A stretch of DNA of 64,000 bases from Chryseobacterium taichungense (GCF_900109935.1 NZ_FOBV01000001.1:372001-436000); one strand, 5' to 3'; counted from the first letter of the stretch, positions 9,270-18,464 are shown. Translations and numbers: made by a program. The notes: a model not told the origin generated them from the sequence alone.

Positions 9270-9295
9270 GTCACGCCATGCGTGGCTTTTTTTGT
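9270..9295 (+). terminator. Terminator after the OmpA pair
   Basis: Short stem CACGC-CAT-GCGTG followed by GGC and a T7 run, 28 bases after the stop codon. Confidence 0.75.
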
Positions 9296-9321
9296 CAACT
9301 AAGTTTCATTAATTTTATCCC

Positions 9322-11223
9322 ATGATTTCTCACCAAGATTTTCAAGAATTAAAATTTAAAACCTTAAAATATTTTTGGGGTTACGATACTTTTCGTGATG
9401 CTCAGGAGGCTATTATCGATTCTGTTATTAATGAAAAAGATACCTTAGTCCTTCTGCCAACGGGTGCGGGGAAGTCCCTTTGTTATCAGCTTCCTGCCTT
9501 GTTAAAAGAAGGAACCTGTCTTATTATATCTCCGCTTTTAGCATTGATGAAGGATCAGGTAAGCCAGTTAAAATCAAGGGGAATTGAAGCAGAATATCTA
9601 TCGTCGGAACTTGATGAATACGATGCTGAAGGCATCTACGACCGTTGCAAGGAAGGTTTAACGAAAATGCTGTACATCTCTCCTGAAAGATTGACCAACA
9701 AGCAATTTCTTCAGAACATTGAGGAAATTCAACTTTCATTTATTGCGGTGGACGAGGCACACTGTATTTCTGAATGGGGTCAGGATTTCAGGCCAAGCTA
9801 TCAGAATATTAAAGAATTCAGGAAAAATAATCCGAAAATTCCGTGTCTGGCCTTAACAGCAACAGCTACTCCGAAAGTGCTGGAAGAAATCAAAGCAAAG
9901 CTTGAACTCAAAAATCCGCAGGTATTTCAGAAAAGTTTTAAACGTGACAATATCAGAATTTTCACTGAAGAAGTTTCAGATAAATTTCAGAAGGTTTATG
10001 ACATTTTAAAGTTTACCCGCGAATCGGGAATTGTTTATGTAAGAACCCGCAGGGAAGCTGAACTTCTGTGTGAATTTCTCAAAAGAAATCAGTTAAAAAA
10101 TGTAGACTTCTTTCACGCAGGCCTTACAGCAAAGGAAAAGAATGCGAAACAGATGATCTGGAATAACAGTGACAGTCAGGTTTTAATTTCCACTAATGCA
10201 TTCGGAATGGGGATCGATAAAGATAATGTTCGGTTTGTCATTCATTATTCTCCGGCTCCTTCTATCGAAAACTATTACCAGGAAATCGGAAGATCCGGAA
10301 GAGACGGACAGGAAAGCTTTGCCTTTTTGCTCTGGGACAAGCAGGAACTTTCAAATTTTGATGATATTTTAAAAAACCAAACTCCCAATAAAGCTGAATT
10401 TTTAAGAATCCTTACTTACCTCTACTCTATCTTTCAGGTTGCAGAGTTTGAGTTGCCAGAAAAGGTTTTCCAGCTCAGCCTCAGCGGGATTCAAAATTTT
10501 ACCAAATTGTCTTCTGCGAAGATTAAGAATGTCTTAAACTTCCTTCATAATCAGGAAATTATTTATTTTAATGATCATAAAAGCCTGTCTTCTCTGCAAC
10601 TTTTGATGCAGGCAGACGAAATTGATCAGCTTCCTCATAAAGATTCGTATTTTATTGAATTAATGCTTCGTACTGTTTCCGGAATCACTACACATAAAGT
10701 GATGTTCAGCGAGCAGCAGGTAAGCAATAAGATTGGCGTAAGCGTTCACTTAATAAAAGAAAGATTAAAAGAACTTCAAAAGAAAGGCTATGTAGAATAT
10801 GTGGACGGCGCTTTATCAAGCATTAAATTTTTAAAGCCCCGCGATGAAAGGCTTAACAATTCTCAATACTGGAAACTTTTTGAGCATATTCAGAAAAATA
10901 AAATACAAAAATGGGAAGAAATGAAATTTTACATCGAAGATAACAGCTATTGTAAAATGAAGCTTATTCTTACTTATTTTGGTGAAAAAAAATCTAAAAA
11001 CTGTGGGAAATGTTCCGTTTGTGAAAAAAACAAGCAATCCATTTTCGGAAAGAATATTTCAGGGGAAATTATGAATATACTGGCTAAAAAACCTTGCACC
11101 ATTGAAGAGTTATCCATTCAGCTAAACTATCAGTCCAAAGAAAATATTTTGGAAAATCTTATTTACCTGTTAGATTCCGGGAAAGTAAAAATGTTGAATT
11201 TCAGAACGTATGCGATTGCTTAA
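9322..11223 (+). CDS. recQ: ATP-dependent DNA helicase RecQ
   Basis: 3'-5' DNA helicase of recombination and repair. The 633 residues carry LLPTGAGKSLCYQLPAL (Walker A, about 46-62), VDEAHCISEWGQDFRPSY (DEAH box and RecQ aromatic loop), TATATPKV, and the C-terminal helicase motif QEIGRSGRDGQ. A zinc-binding element CGKCSVCEKNKQ lies near residue 560 and a winged-helix-like tail follows. No HRDC domain is obvious. It is flanked by a terminator upstream and about 300 bases of A+T-rich sequence downstream. Confidence 0.94.
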   Translation: MISHQDFQELKFKTLKYFWGYDTFRDAQEAIIDSVINEKDTLVLLPTGAGKSLCYQLPALLKEGTCLIISPLLALMKDQVSQLKSRGIEAEYLSSELDEYDAEGIYDRCKEGLTKMLYISPERLTNKQFLQNIEEIQLSFIAVDEAHCISEWGQDFRPSYQNIKEFRKNNPKIPCLALTATATPKVLEEIKAKLELKNPQVFQKSFKRDNIRIFTEEVSDKFQKVYDILKFTRESGIVYVRTRREAELLCEFLKRNQLKNVDFFHAGLTAKEKNAKQMIWNNSDSQVLISTNAFGMGIDKDNVRFVIHYSPAPSIENYYQEIGRSGRDGQESFAFLLWDKQELSNFDDILKNQTPNKAEFLRILTYLYSIFQVAEFELPEKVFQLSLSGIQNFTKLSSAKIKNVLNFLHNQEIIYFNDHKSLSSLQLLMQADEIDQLPHKDSYFIELMLRTVSGITTHKVMFSEQQVSNKIGVSVHLIKERLKELQKKGYVEYVDGALSSIKFLKPRDERLNNSQYWKLFEHIQKNKIQKWEEMKFYIEDNSYCKMKLILTYFGEKKSKNCGKCSVCEKNKQSIFGKNISGEIMNILAKKPCTIEELSIQLNYQSKENILENLIYLLDSGKVKMLNFRTYAIA

Positions 11224-11522
11224 TATGAGTAATAATTATGGATAAGAGGTTTAATAAATTTTTATTTAATTTTTAAGAGAATGTTTAAATTTTACTAAGT
11301 AAATTTTTTATAGTTTTTTCTTATTTTTCTAAATTAAATAAACTTTGTTTATTCTTCAATTTAACATTAAGAATTTCAGCGAGTTATACTTATATCAATT
11401 AATTGATTTTTATTAAGTTTTTAAGCTAAAGGGGCCTTAATTTATTAATGTTAAAAATAAATTATAGATTTAAACAGATTCTAAATCTTTTAATCATTTG
11501 ATAAAGGCCTTATCTTTACAGC
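11224..11522. other. A+T-rich intergenic stretch before fmt
   Basis: Almost pure A+T with no open frame of note. The only signal is a TATCTTTA box at 11511-11518, just 4 bases before the fmt ATG. If it is the -7 element, the fmt mRNA would have almost no leader. Confidence 0.5.
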
Positions 11523-12470
11523 ATGAAATCATTAAGAGTCGTTTTTTTAGGCACTCCGGAGTTTGCCAAAACTTCTTTGGAAGCCATTCATCATTCTCAT
11601 CATGAAGTGGTCGGCGTCGTAACCGTAGCAGACAAGGCAAGCGGACGTGGGCAAAAAATCAATCAGTCGCCGGTGAAAATTTTCGCCGTAGAAAATAATA
11701 TTCCTGTTTTTCAACCCGAAAAATTAAGAAATCCTGACTTTCTGGAAGAATTGAGAAAGCTGGATGCCGATGTTTTTGTTGTCGTGGCTTTCAGAATGAT
11801 GCCGAAAGTACTTTTTGAAATGCCGAGAATGGGAACTTTTAATCTTCACGCTTCGCTGCTCCCGGATTACAGAGGAGCTGCTCCTATCAATTACGCTGTG
11901 ATCAACGGGGAAGAAAAAACAGGCGCTACGACATTTTTCATTAATGAAAAAATTGATGAAGGAAATATTCTTCTTCAGGAAGAATTGTCCATTTTACCTG
12001 ATGAAAACGCAGGAAGTCTTCACGACCGGCTCATGGAAATGGGTGCCAAACTTGTAGTAAAAACACTTGACGGACTGGCCGAAAATACTATTACCGAAAA
12101 ACCTCAGCCACAGGTTGAGCAGCCTAAAAATGCGTACAAAATATTTAAAGAGGATACCAGAATAGATTGGTCCCGAAAGTCAAAAGAAGTGCATCAGTTT
12201 ATTTTGGGAATGTCACCTTACCCTGCAGCTTTCACAACATTGAAAATTGGTGAAGAAGAAAAAGGACTGAAAATTTTCGGTGGTAAATTTGAAGTTTCAA
12301 ATCATGATAAGGTAGCAGGAACGTTGGATATTTCAAAAAGTGAATTTAAAATTTATACCCAAGACGGAATTTATTATCCTTTGGAATTGCAGCTTGAAGG
12401 AAAGAAAAGAATGAATATCAAAGACTTCCTGAACGGATTCAGAAGTTTTGACGAAATAAAAATGGCTTGA
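11523..12470 (+). CDS. fmt: Methionyl-tRNA formyltransferase
   Basis: Formylates initiator Met-tRNA using 10-formyl-tetrahydrofolate. The 315 residues show the N-terminal Rossmann-like formyltransferase fold starting RVVFLGTPEFA, the catalytic block NLHASLLPDYRGAAPINYAV (Asn and His, about 108-127) with the downstream Asp in INEKIDEGNILLQEE, and the C-terminal OB-type domain from about residue 210 (ALTIDWSRK-like region reads EDTRIDWSRKSKEVHQF). Its last codons form one arm of the terminator hairpin. Confidence 0.95.
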   Translation: MKSLRVVFLGTPEFAKTSLEAIHHSHHEVVGVVTVADKASGRGQKINQSPVKIFAVENNIPVFQPEKLRNPDFLEELRKLDADVFVVVAFRMMPKVLFEMPRMGTFNLHASLLPDYRGAAPINYAVINGEEKTGATTFFINEKIDEGNILLQEELSILPDENAGSLHDRLMEMGAKLVVKTLDGLAENTITEKPQPQVEQPKNAYKIFKEDTRIDWSRKSKEVHQFILGMSPYPAAFTTLKIGEEEKGLKIFGGKFEVSNHDKVAGTLDISKSEFKIYTQDGIYYPLELQLEGKKRMNIKDFLNGFRSFDEIKMA

Positions 12471-12490
12471 GAAATTCTCAAGCCATTTTT
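12459..12490 (+). terminator. Terminator overlapping the fmt stop codon
   Basis: Inverted repeat AAAATGGCTTGAGA ... TCTCAAGCCATTTT with a 3-base loop and T tail. The left arm contains the last two sense codons and the TGA of fmt. Confidence 0.85.
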
Positions 12491-12501
12491 ATGTGTTGTT
12501 A

Positions 12502-12608
12502 ATGGTCAATTTGCTCCGCAAGTGAATGGTTAATCTTAAAGACAAACGCCAATTTTCAGTCTAATGGAAAAATTCACAAATAAAGTAAATTGACCATTAA
12601 CCATTCAC
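12502..12608. repeat. Intergenic inverted-repeat element (AATGGTCAAT/ATTGACCATT type)
   Basis: About 107 bases between convergent genes. GTGAATGGTTAAT near 12520 is an exact inverted match to ATTAACCATTCAC at 12595-12607, and AATGGTCAATTT pairs with AAATTGACCATT. A related element lies at 27290-27374; both carry AAAGACAAA in the middle. Confidence 0.7.
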
Positions 12609-12610
12609 TT

Positions 12611-13732
12611 TTAAAGCTGCACCATCTCCGTTACCTCAACATCATAACCGCCAACCTGAGGTTTAATATTGGTATTTTGAGTGATTACTTTAAATTTATT
12701 GATTCCAAGATTCTTTAAAATCTGGGTTCCGATACCGTAATCTCTGTAATTGTATGCCAATGTCGGATGCTGAACCTGCCCATCCTGATAATTCAGGAAC
12801 TGTTGAAGCTTTCTTAAGGTATTCTCAGAATTAGAAACATTATTAATAAAAATAATAGCTCCTTTTCCGGCTTCATTCACCATATTGGTTACTTTTTCAA
12901 GCAAAGGCTTTTCACCGTTATTTAATCTTGTCAGTACATCAAAATACGAGTCGGAAGACTGCACTCTAACGAGAACCGGCTCGTCTACCGTCCATGAACC
13001 TTTCGTTAAAGCAAAATGAATCTGATCATTTGAAGTTTCCCTGAAAGCAAAGAAATCATAGTCTCCGTAAGCTGTCTTTACTTTTCTTTCTTCAATTCTT
13101 TCAATAAGATTTCCTTTTTTAAGCTGATAATGAATCAGATCTTCGATAGAAACAATTTTCATATCATGTTTCTGTGCAAAAGCATAAAGTTCCGGCAAAC
13201 GTGACATAGAACCATCTTCATTCATAATTTCACAGATCACGCCACCTTCCTTTAATCCTGCAAGACACGTAAGATCAATGGCAGCTTCCGTGTGGCCGGC
13301 TCTTTTCAGAACACCTCCTTTTTTTGCACGAAGCGGGAAAATATGCCCTGGTCTCATGAAGTCCGTCGGCTTCGAATTTTCGTCCATTAAAGCTAAAATC
13401 GTTTTTGCCCTGTCTGCCGCCGAAATACCTGTAGAAGTTCCGTTTCCAAGAAGGTCAACCGATACGGTAAATGCGGTTTCCTTAGGATCGCTGCTGCGGC
13501 TTACCATTACTTCAAGTCCAAGCTCGTCACATCTCTTTTCAGGAAGCGGCATACAGATCAGTCCTCTTCCGTGAAGCGCCATGAAGTTGATGATTTCGGG
13601 TGTCGTAAGCTCAGCGGCACAAAGAAAATCACCTTCATTTTCTCTGTCTTCATCATCTACTACTATGATTATTTTACCATTTTTAAGGTCTTCAATAGCC
13701 TCCGGAATAGTATTCAATTTAATATCAGACAT
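12611..13732 (-). CDS. ribBA: RibBA: dihydroxybutanone-phosphate synthase fused to a degenerate GTP cyclohydrolase II domain
   Basis: Riboflavin synthesis. The N-terminal RibB half (about 1-205) is intact, with [16 protein letters not shown] (acidic metal site), [21 protein letters not shown] and HTEAAIDL. The C-terminal half aligns with GTP cyclohydrolase II by its end ([17 protein letters not shown]). The usual zinc-binding segment, normally with three cysteines in a CHSECLTGDVF...RCDCG context, reads [20 protein letters not shown] and contains no cysteine. So the RibA activity is probably lost here and a separate RibA should exist. A TTG seven codons upstream (13751-13753) is part of the promoter; the ATG at 13730-13732 is the chosen start. 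Confidence 0.88.
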   Translation of the reverse strand: MSDIKLNTIPEAIEDLKNGKIIIVVDDEDRENEGDFLCAAELTTPEIINFMALHGRGLICMPLPEKRCDELGLEVMVSRSSDPKETAFTVSVDLLGNGTSTGISAADRAKTILALMDENSKPTDFMRPGHIFPLRAKKGGVLKRAGHTEAAIDLTCLAGLKEGGVICEIMNEDGSMSRLPELYAFAQKHDMKIVSIEDLIHYQLKKGNLIERIEERKVKTAYGDYDFFAFRETSNDQIHFALTKGSWTVDEPVLVRVQSSDSYFDVLTRLNNGEKPLLEKVTNMVNEAGKGAIIFINNVSNSENTLRKLQQFLNYQDGQVQHPTLAYNYRDYGIGTQILKNLGINKFKVITQNTNIKPQVGGYDVEVTEMVQL

Positions 13733-13750
13733 TTTTACTTTAAATTTTCG

Positions 13751-13781
13751 CAAAGATACTCATAAAATAAGCATCTCCCAA
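13751..13781 (-). promoter_or_regulatory. Promoter of ribBA
   Basis: On the minus strand, TTG (13779-13781), a 20-base spacer and TATCTTTG (13751-13758) match the Bacteroidota promoter closely. Transcription would start only about 10-15 bases before the ATG at 13732. Confidence 0.72.
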
Positions 13782-13797
13782 TTATGATAAGGGTTTG

Positions 13798-14802
13798 TTA
13801 TATTTTTGATATAGCGTCTTTTGCTTTTCTGAAAATGGTATAGGAATCAAGCCTTTTCTGATGGTCATAAATATGAGAATTAATCATCAGTTCATTTACA
13901 TTAAATTTCTCCTGGAAGCTTTTTAGCTGTTCTTCAATTTCAGACTGATCTCCAATTAAAGTATAACGCAATTTCTGTAACACCATCGATTTTTCCATCG
14001 GCGACCAAATCTCATCCATCGTATCGACCGGAGGAGCAAAAGGTTTTCTGTCGTTTCGGATAATATTGATAAATGCCTGGAATAAAGTGGTGGAAATTTT
14101 ATGAGCTTCTTCGGAAGTTTCTGCTGCTACCCCATTGACACAGGCGATAATATAAGGTTCGTTTGAATATTTTGAAGGTTCAAAATTCTGTCTGTAGATA
14201 TTGAAAGCCATCTCCATCTGCTCAGGAGCGAAATGACCGGCAAACGCGTAAGGAAGTCCGAGTTCCGCAGCCAGAAAAGCGCTATCAGTGCTGGATCCTA
14301 ATATATACAAAGGAATATCTAACCCTTCACCCGGAATAGCACGCACTAAAGCATCGCGGTTTTCTTTCGAAAAATATTTCTGTAATTCTAAAATCTGTCT
14401 TGGAAACTGCTGATTGATAATTGCCGGATTTCTTCCTAAAGCCTGCGCCGTAAGACCATCGGTTCCGGGGGCTCTTCCCAGACCAAGATCAATCCTTCCC
14501 GGAAAAAGTGATTCCAGGGTTCCGAATTGTTCGGCGATTACTAAAGAACTGTGATTAGGAAGCATAATTCCGCCCGATCCTACTCTGAATTTTTTGGTAC
14601 CGTTGGCGATAAAGCCGATGAGAACAGAAGTTGCTGAGCTCGCAATACTTTCCATATTGTGATGTTCGGCAAGCCAGAATCTTTTATAATCAAGACTTTC
14701 AGTATGATTTGCCAAAGACAAACTGTCCTGAAAAGTATCGTGAATGGTCTTTTCCTGTTTTACGGGTGCAAGATCAAGCACGGATATTTCAAAATTTTGC
14801 AT
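13798..14802 (-). CDS. Luciferase-like (LLM class) flavin-dependent oxidoreductase
   Basis: 334-residue (beta/alpha)8 flavin monooxygenase-like protein of the bacterial luciferase superfamily. Visible hallmarks are FWLAEHHNMESIASSATSVL (about 43-62), GSGGIMLPNHSSLVIAEQFG, and DLGLGRAPGTDG, typical of the MsnO8-like subgroup. The substrate cannot be read from the sequence. It is convergent to nothing and lies behind ribBA on the same strand but with its own 5' region, so co-regulation with riboflavin synthesis is possible but unproven. Confidence 0.88.
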   Translation of the reverse strand: MQNFEISVLDLAPVKQEKTIHDTFQDSLSLANHTESLDYKRFWLAEHHNMESIASSATSVLIGFIANGTKKFRVGSGGIMLPNHSSLVIAEQFGTLESLFPGRIDLGLGRAPGTDGLTAQALGRNPAIINQQFPRQILELQKYFSKENRDALVRAIPGEGLDIPLYILGSSTDSAFLAAELGLPYAFAGHFAPEQMEMAFNIYRQNFEPSKYSNEPYIIACVNGVAAETSEEAHKISTTLFQAFINIIRNDRKPFAPPVDTMDEIWSPMEKSMVLQKLRYTLIGDQSEIEEQLKSFQEKFNVNELMINSHIYDHQKRLDSYTIFRKAKDAISKI

Positions 14803-15155
14803 AATTTTTAAATTTATAGTCTTTTAAGACCAGACAAATTTAAAACTTATTATTCGCATTAGTTACTTTTTGTAATTGATAAGACTTATCGATGAATTCA
14901 GGGAAAAGCTATGGGAAGAATTTATTTTTATCAATCATTTAAAAATGCGATCCGTATCGAAAATTTCAAATGAATAGATAGATTGTATTACGAATAGGTA
15001 TAATATTCTGTTTATATAGATATTACATGTAAAACATTCACACAATAAATATTTAACAATAAAAAAATACATAAAATGATTAATTAATTATAAAAATATA
15101 AAAAAATTGCGAATTAATTCATTTTTATTAAATTTGATTCAAATATTTACAAATT
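14803..15155. other. Intergenic region left of the toxin locus
   Basis: About 350 bases of very A+T-rich sequence with no gene. It ends in the strong promoter at 15107-15136 that reads into the next gene. Confidence 0.6.
15107..15136 (+). promoter_or_regulatory. Promoter of the 161-residue gene
   Basis: TTG at 15107-15109, a 19-base spacer and TAAATTTG at 15129-15136, an excellent fit to the Bacteroidota promoter. It lies 19 bases before the ATG. Confidence 0.72.
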
Positions 15156-15641
15156 ATGAAAAACGTTATTCAAACACAGCTTACTCCCGATTTAAAAACA
15201 CAAATCGACACTAAAATTGCAGAATTAGAAGCTTTATTCCAGGGAAAACTCGTTGCTTTAGACGCAGATCAAAGAAAATTTTATGGACTCATTAATGAAC
15301 AAAACAAACTTTTTGTAAACAAAGTGAGAGACTATAAAGCCAACCAACCTCAGTTGAGTGCCGGTGATGTAAACTGGGATGAGTTTGAAAACGATTATCA
15401 GGCGCGTGTTTTCTTAGAAACAAGAAAAGAGAAGTTAGCGAGCCTGGTCTATCAAATGGAAAGCACCAAGATTTTACATGATTACGACAATTACAATGAT
15501 GCATTAGACGATTATGCATACTCCCAATACAAAAAAGGAAGAGAGGTCATTGGTTTTGCAGAAAAGGTAGCCGAACTGAAACAGTTTTTCCCAAGAACGC
15601 CAAAAAGCAGTACCTCTGAAGATAAAAACAAAGCTGATTAG
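15156..15641 (+). CDS. Unrecognised helical protein at the left end of the toxin locus
   Basis: 161 residues with no family I recognise. It is predicted to be largely alpha-helical, charged and soluble (no signal peptide or membrane segment), with a Ser/Lys-rich tail ending SSTSEDKNKAD. It has its own promoter. Its last codons (AAACAAAGCTGATTAG) are also the left edge of the repeat that recurs at the right end of the toxin locus (AAACAAAGGTGATCAG at 23239). This suggests the locus grew by duplication at the 3' end of this gene or of a relative. A role as chaperone or adaptor for the toxin is only a guess from position. Confidence 0.7.
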   Translation: MKNVIQTQLTPDLKTQIDTKIAELEALFQGKLVALDADQRKFYGLINEQNKLFVNKVRDYKANQPQLSAGDVNWDEFENDYQARVFLETRKEKLASLVYQMESTKILHDYDNYNDALDDYAYSQYKKGREVIGFAEKVAELKQFFPRTPKSSTSEDKNKAD

Positions 15642-15647
15642 TGTTAT

Positions 15648-15815
15648 TTAGCACTTATACCTAAACATTTAAGTCATTTGATGATCCGTTTAGGTCTTTT
15701 TGCTAAAGTTTTAGGTGTTGGGGTTAAAATTTTAGGTCTTTCGGTTAAAATTTTAAATGATTTGGCTAAAATTTTAGAGACTTTCATTAAAGATTTGAGA
15801 AAAAACAAAATCAGA
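15648..15815 (+). repeat. Left 21-bp tandem-repeat array flanking the toxin locus
   Basis: Eight 21-base units starting at 15648, 15669, 15690, 15711, 15732, 15753, 15774 and 15795. The best units read TTAGGTCTTTCGGTTAAAATT. Each begins TTA and most carry a GGTTAAAATT end. The same array with nine units lies at 23261-23449; both run into the same terminator. Confidence 0.9.
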
Positions 15816-15842
15816 CAGTTTTAGCGGCTGTCTGATTTTTTA
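15807..15842 (+). terminator. Terminator after the left array
   Basis: Hairpin AAAATCAGACAG ... CTGTCTGATTTTTT with a loop of about 8 bases (TTTTAGCGG). It matches the hairpin at 23441-23476. Confidence 0.85.
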
Positions 15843-15931
15843 GAAAATAGTCCATAGGATGAAATGATCTCAACTTAAGAGCCTGCTTTGGGAAATAAAT
15901 AAACAATTAATAATCATTAAAAACACAACTT

Positions 15932-18100
15932 ATGGAACGAAGATTAGTCTATGTGCTGAGCAGAGAGTTCGACAGTCCTTTGGGGCAAAATAGCCTGTTT
16001 TATGAAACTTTTGTAGTACCACCAGAAAAGAAGGCAACTTATCCACCATCAGAAAAATATACTATGGTTCATCATCAGGCTGTTTTTTGCGAAAGTGGAA
16101 CCGAAGTTTTTGACAAATACGAAAAAGACCCTATTGAGCCTGATTATTTTACCATCTATTACGAAATGGTTTCTAAAGATACCAGTAATTTTTTTGGAAC
16201 TGCGTGTAGAGTGAAAATGGGAGATTATGCAAGAGAGCAGTTGATAAAGCATTATTACAGCAAAGGAAAAACGATCAATTACGATGGAAATACTTTAGAC
16301 AGAAGCGTATCGGATTTCAATAGCCTTATGAAAGTGATTGCAGAAGATTACGGCATTGATGCTACCCTTTTGAAAGGGGCTATATATTTGGAAATCTTAG
16401 ACAGAAATAAAATAAACGATACCTTTAAAAAAGTATCTTCATTGAACAACCAATTGGCAGATTGGTTAAAAGGAGGTATAGAAGCTACTGAAAAATGGAA
16501 GTTTACAGAAGAAAACTACGATTACATAAAATACTACGTATTGCCAATGTATAGTAATTTTCAAAATAAAATAGGCGCAAGTGGTTTTCCACAACAGGAA
16601 GTTAAATACAAACCTATTATCCCTGTTCCTTTTCCCAACAATCAATATAAGAATATGTCTGAGTCTCCACATATTGTGGCAGCTGGTTTGAAAAATCTTA
16701 AAGATTTTGTCACTTCATTCGATAAAATTTCTACTGCCGTTGTTTATAAAACTGTTCAGGCTACCCCTACTATTGAAGATGATGTTCTTTTTGCTGTTAC
16801 TTATTTGGTAAAAAACATCCTAGAGGATAATATGCCGGAAAGTATCAAAAATATATACAACAAGCTGAAAGCTGTTTTTGATGATTTGTTGAATGTTGTT
16901 TCAGGAATTGAAAATTTTATAAAAGCAGAACTTAATAACGAGATCGCTAAAATTAATGCTTTCTTGTGCGGTTTAATCAATGGGCTTATATCACTGGTAC
17001 AAACGATCATTATGCTTTTGGCAATGGTCGTTGAAAAATTTCCAATTTTTGAAATAGAAAAAAGCAGTCCTTTGGAATTGGCAAAACATCAGGAGGAACT
17101 TGAATTTATAGAGGATTTTGTAGATTTATTTGCAAAAAACTCTAAAGAATTTTTTGATGGTATTAAGAATCTTTTTAGTGATGGGAAGATATGGAGAGAA
17201 ATCTCTCAGTTTTTTGATATGCTGAAAAAGAAATTTATTCAAGTAAAAGATTTAAATGAATATTTTTGGGCATATTTTGTTGGTGGAGTTGCTTTTGAAT
17301 TGATTTTAGATGCTATTATTGCTTATTTTACAGGAGGTAGCTCTTTAGTTGCGGAAGCATCTGCAAAAATTAGTCGGTTGACAACCAAAGCAGAACAGGC
17401 AGGAGCCAAAGCTATAAATTTTGGAAAAGGTCTAGGGAAGAAAGTTGCCAATTCTGCAAAAGATCTTTATAAATGGCTGGAAAAGGAGTTTTTAGACTTA
17501 ATAGAAGCAGTGAAAAGTGGAAATTTTGCTCTTTATTTGAAGAAAAAATTCTATGAATTAATAGATGATGTGGAGGGTTTGCGTAAATTGGCTTTTGGAA
17601 GATGGCTCAATAAATTTGACAAAGGTTTTTTCAATCATTTAGATGGAGAATTTAATACAAGTTTACTTGAGCGTATACAACCTTCCGGTTTTAAATATCT
17701 TGACGAGTTTTTGGTTTCACAAGGTGGACACAGAGGTTCAGCTATTCTCGACGGAATTATTGATGTAGAAAAAATAATAGAACCTGAAGGAATTTATTCT
17801 ATGGCACAATTGCCCGACGATGTTCCTTTTAAGGCTAAAATCAGTATAAAATACAAAGATGGCTATTTGGTGAAAAATGCGGAATCTTCTATGTTCCCTA
17901 AAAATTGGGATGTTAAAAGAATACAGGAGGAAATTGCATATGTATATGAAAATACGGTAGCTAAAGGACAAGGAGTAAACCCAGCCTCATTGGGCAAAAA
18001 ATTTAAACAATATAAGTTCAAAGACTCCTCAGGTAGGTTTGACATATTAATTGAAGTTGATGATGCAGGAAATATTATGAATGCATATCCACTGCTGTAA
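15932..18100 (+). CDS. Polymorphic toxin with C-terminal EndoU-like nuclease domain
   Basis: 722 residues without a signal peptide. Residues 1-340 form an N-terminal region I do not recognise, presumably for delivery. Hydrophobic stretches lie at about 343-367 (LICGLINGLISLVQ-like) and 445-470 (AYFVGGVAFELILDAI). A helical pre-toxin joint KKVANSAKDLYKWLEKEF follows at about 502-519. The C-terminal domain resembles bacterial EndoU RNases: FNHLDGEFN (His 569), QGGHRGSAILDG (His 600), a basic strand FKAKISIK, and AESSMFPKNWDVKRIQEEI. The joint and toxin part recur downstream as silent cassettes. The neighbour at 18120 is the likely immunity gene. The missing signal peptide argues for contact-dependent delivery (for example type VI secretion) rather than Sec/type IX export, but no secretion gene is in the window. 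Confidence 0.82.
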   Translation: MERRLVYVLSREFDSPLGQNSLFYETFVVPPEKKATYPPSEKYTMVHHQAVFCESGTEVFDKYEKDPIEPDYFTIYYEMVSKDTSNFFGTACRVKMGDYAREQLIKHYYSKGKTINYDGNTLDRSVSDFNSLMKVIAEDYGIDATLLKGAIYLEILDRNKINDTFKKVSSLNNQLADWLKGGIEATEKWKFTEENYDYIKYYVLPMYSNFQNKIGASGFPQQEVKYKPIIPVPFPNNQYKNMSESPHIVAAGLKNLKDFVTSFDKISTAVVYKTVQATPTIEDDVLFAVTYLVKNILEDNMPESIKNIYNKLKAVFDDLLNVVSGIENFIKAELNNEIAKINAFLCGLINGLISLVQTIIMLLAMVVEKFPIFEIEKSSPLELAKHQEELEFIEDFVDLFAKNSKEFFDGIKNLFSDGKIWREISQFFDMLKKKFIQVKDLNEYFWAYFVGGVAFELILDAIIAYFTGGSSLVAEASAKISRLTTKAEQAGAKAINFGKGLGKKVANSAKDLYKWLEKEFLDLIEAVKSGNFALYLKKKFYELIDDVEGLRKLAFGRWLNKFDKGFFNHLDGEFNTSLLERIQPSGFKYLDEFLVSQGGHRGSAILDGIIDVEKIIEPEGIYSMAQLPDDVPFKAKISIKYKDGYLVKNAESSMFPKNWDVKRIQEEIAYVYENTVAKGQGVNPASLGKKFKQYKFKDSSGRFDILIEVDDAGNIMNAYPLL
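17439..17493 (+). repeat. Joint repeat, copy 1 (inside the full-length toxin gene)
   Basis: About 55 bases starting AGAAAGTTGCCAATTC and ending GGAAAAGGAGTTTTT, coding KVANSAKDLYKWLEKEF in the long toxin gene. Near-identical copies start at 19554, 21271 and 22664, each at the head of a silent cassette. Confidence 0.93.
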
Positions 18101-18119
18101 AATAAAAATATTATACAAA

Positions 18120-18464
18120 ATGAAATATACATTTAAAAAAGATATGTGGGGAGACACAATCTTACACTCTATTCAGAGTGAAGAAAGTACTATAAATCAC
18201 TTTGGTAGTTGGAATTGGACTGCACAAAAAATTCAAAATTTAATTGATGGTGTAGAGCAAAGTAAAGACAAAGAACCTGATGAATCTTTTGACTGGCAAA
18301 ACGAGGATGTTTTCTTCCGAAGCAATAAATATGGAGTTTTCTTCGTAGACCTTATGAAACAAAGAGCAGGTGAAAAATCTAAAAAACAAGACTTAGATTT
18401 AGAACACGATGAGTTTATTAAGTTTCTGCAAGACTTTAAAAAATTTGTTAAAGAAAATAGTTGA
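18120..18464 (+). CDS. Probable immunity protein of the EndoU-like toxin
   Basis: 114-residue acidic soluble protein beginning MKYTFKKDMWGDTILHSI, 19 bases behind the toxin gene. I do not recognise the family. The call rests on position and size: in polymorphic toxin loci the gene directly after the toxin domain encodes the cognate inhibitor. I chose the ATG at 18120 because the upstream extension to 18081 overlaps the toxin gene and gives an unlikely Cys/His-rich start. The DWQNEDVF stretch near residue 60 resembles DWQNTEIF in the broken sequence behind the truncated EndoU copy at 23176, possibly a relic of the same gene. Confidence 0.7.
   Translation: MKYTFKKDMWGDTILHSIQSEESTINHFGSWNWTAQKIQNLIDGVEQSKDKEPDESFDWQNEDVFFRSNKYGVFFVDLMKQRAGEKSKKQDLDLEHDEFIKFLQDFKKFVKENS

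Noticed and set aside
13278..13574. 98-codon open frame opposite ribBA
   Set aside because: Antisense to the conserved RibB domain; no independent evidence.
18120..18464. Start of the EndoU immunity gene at 18081
   Set aside because: The extension overlaps the toxin stop and gives an unlikely Cys/His-rich N-terminus; the ATG at 18120 leaves a normal 19-base gap.
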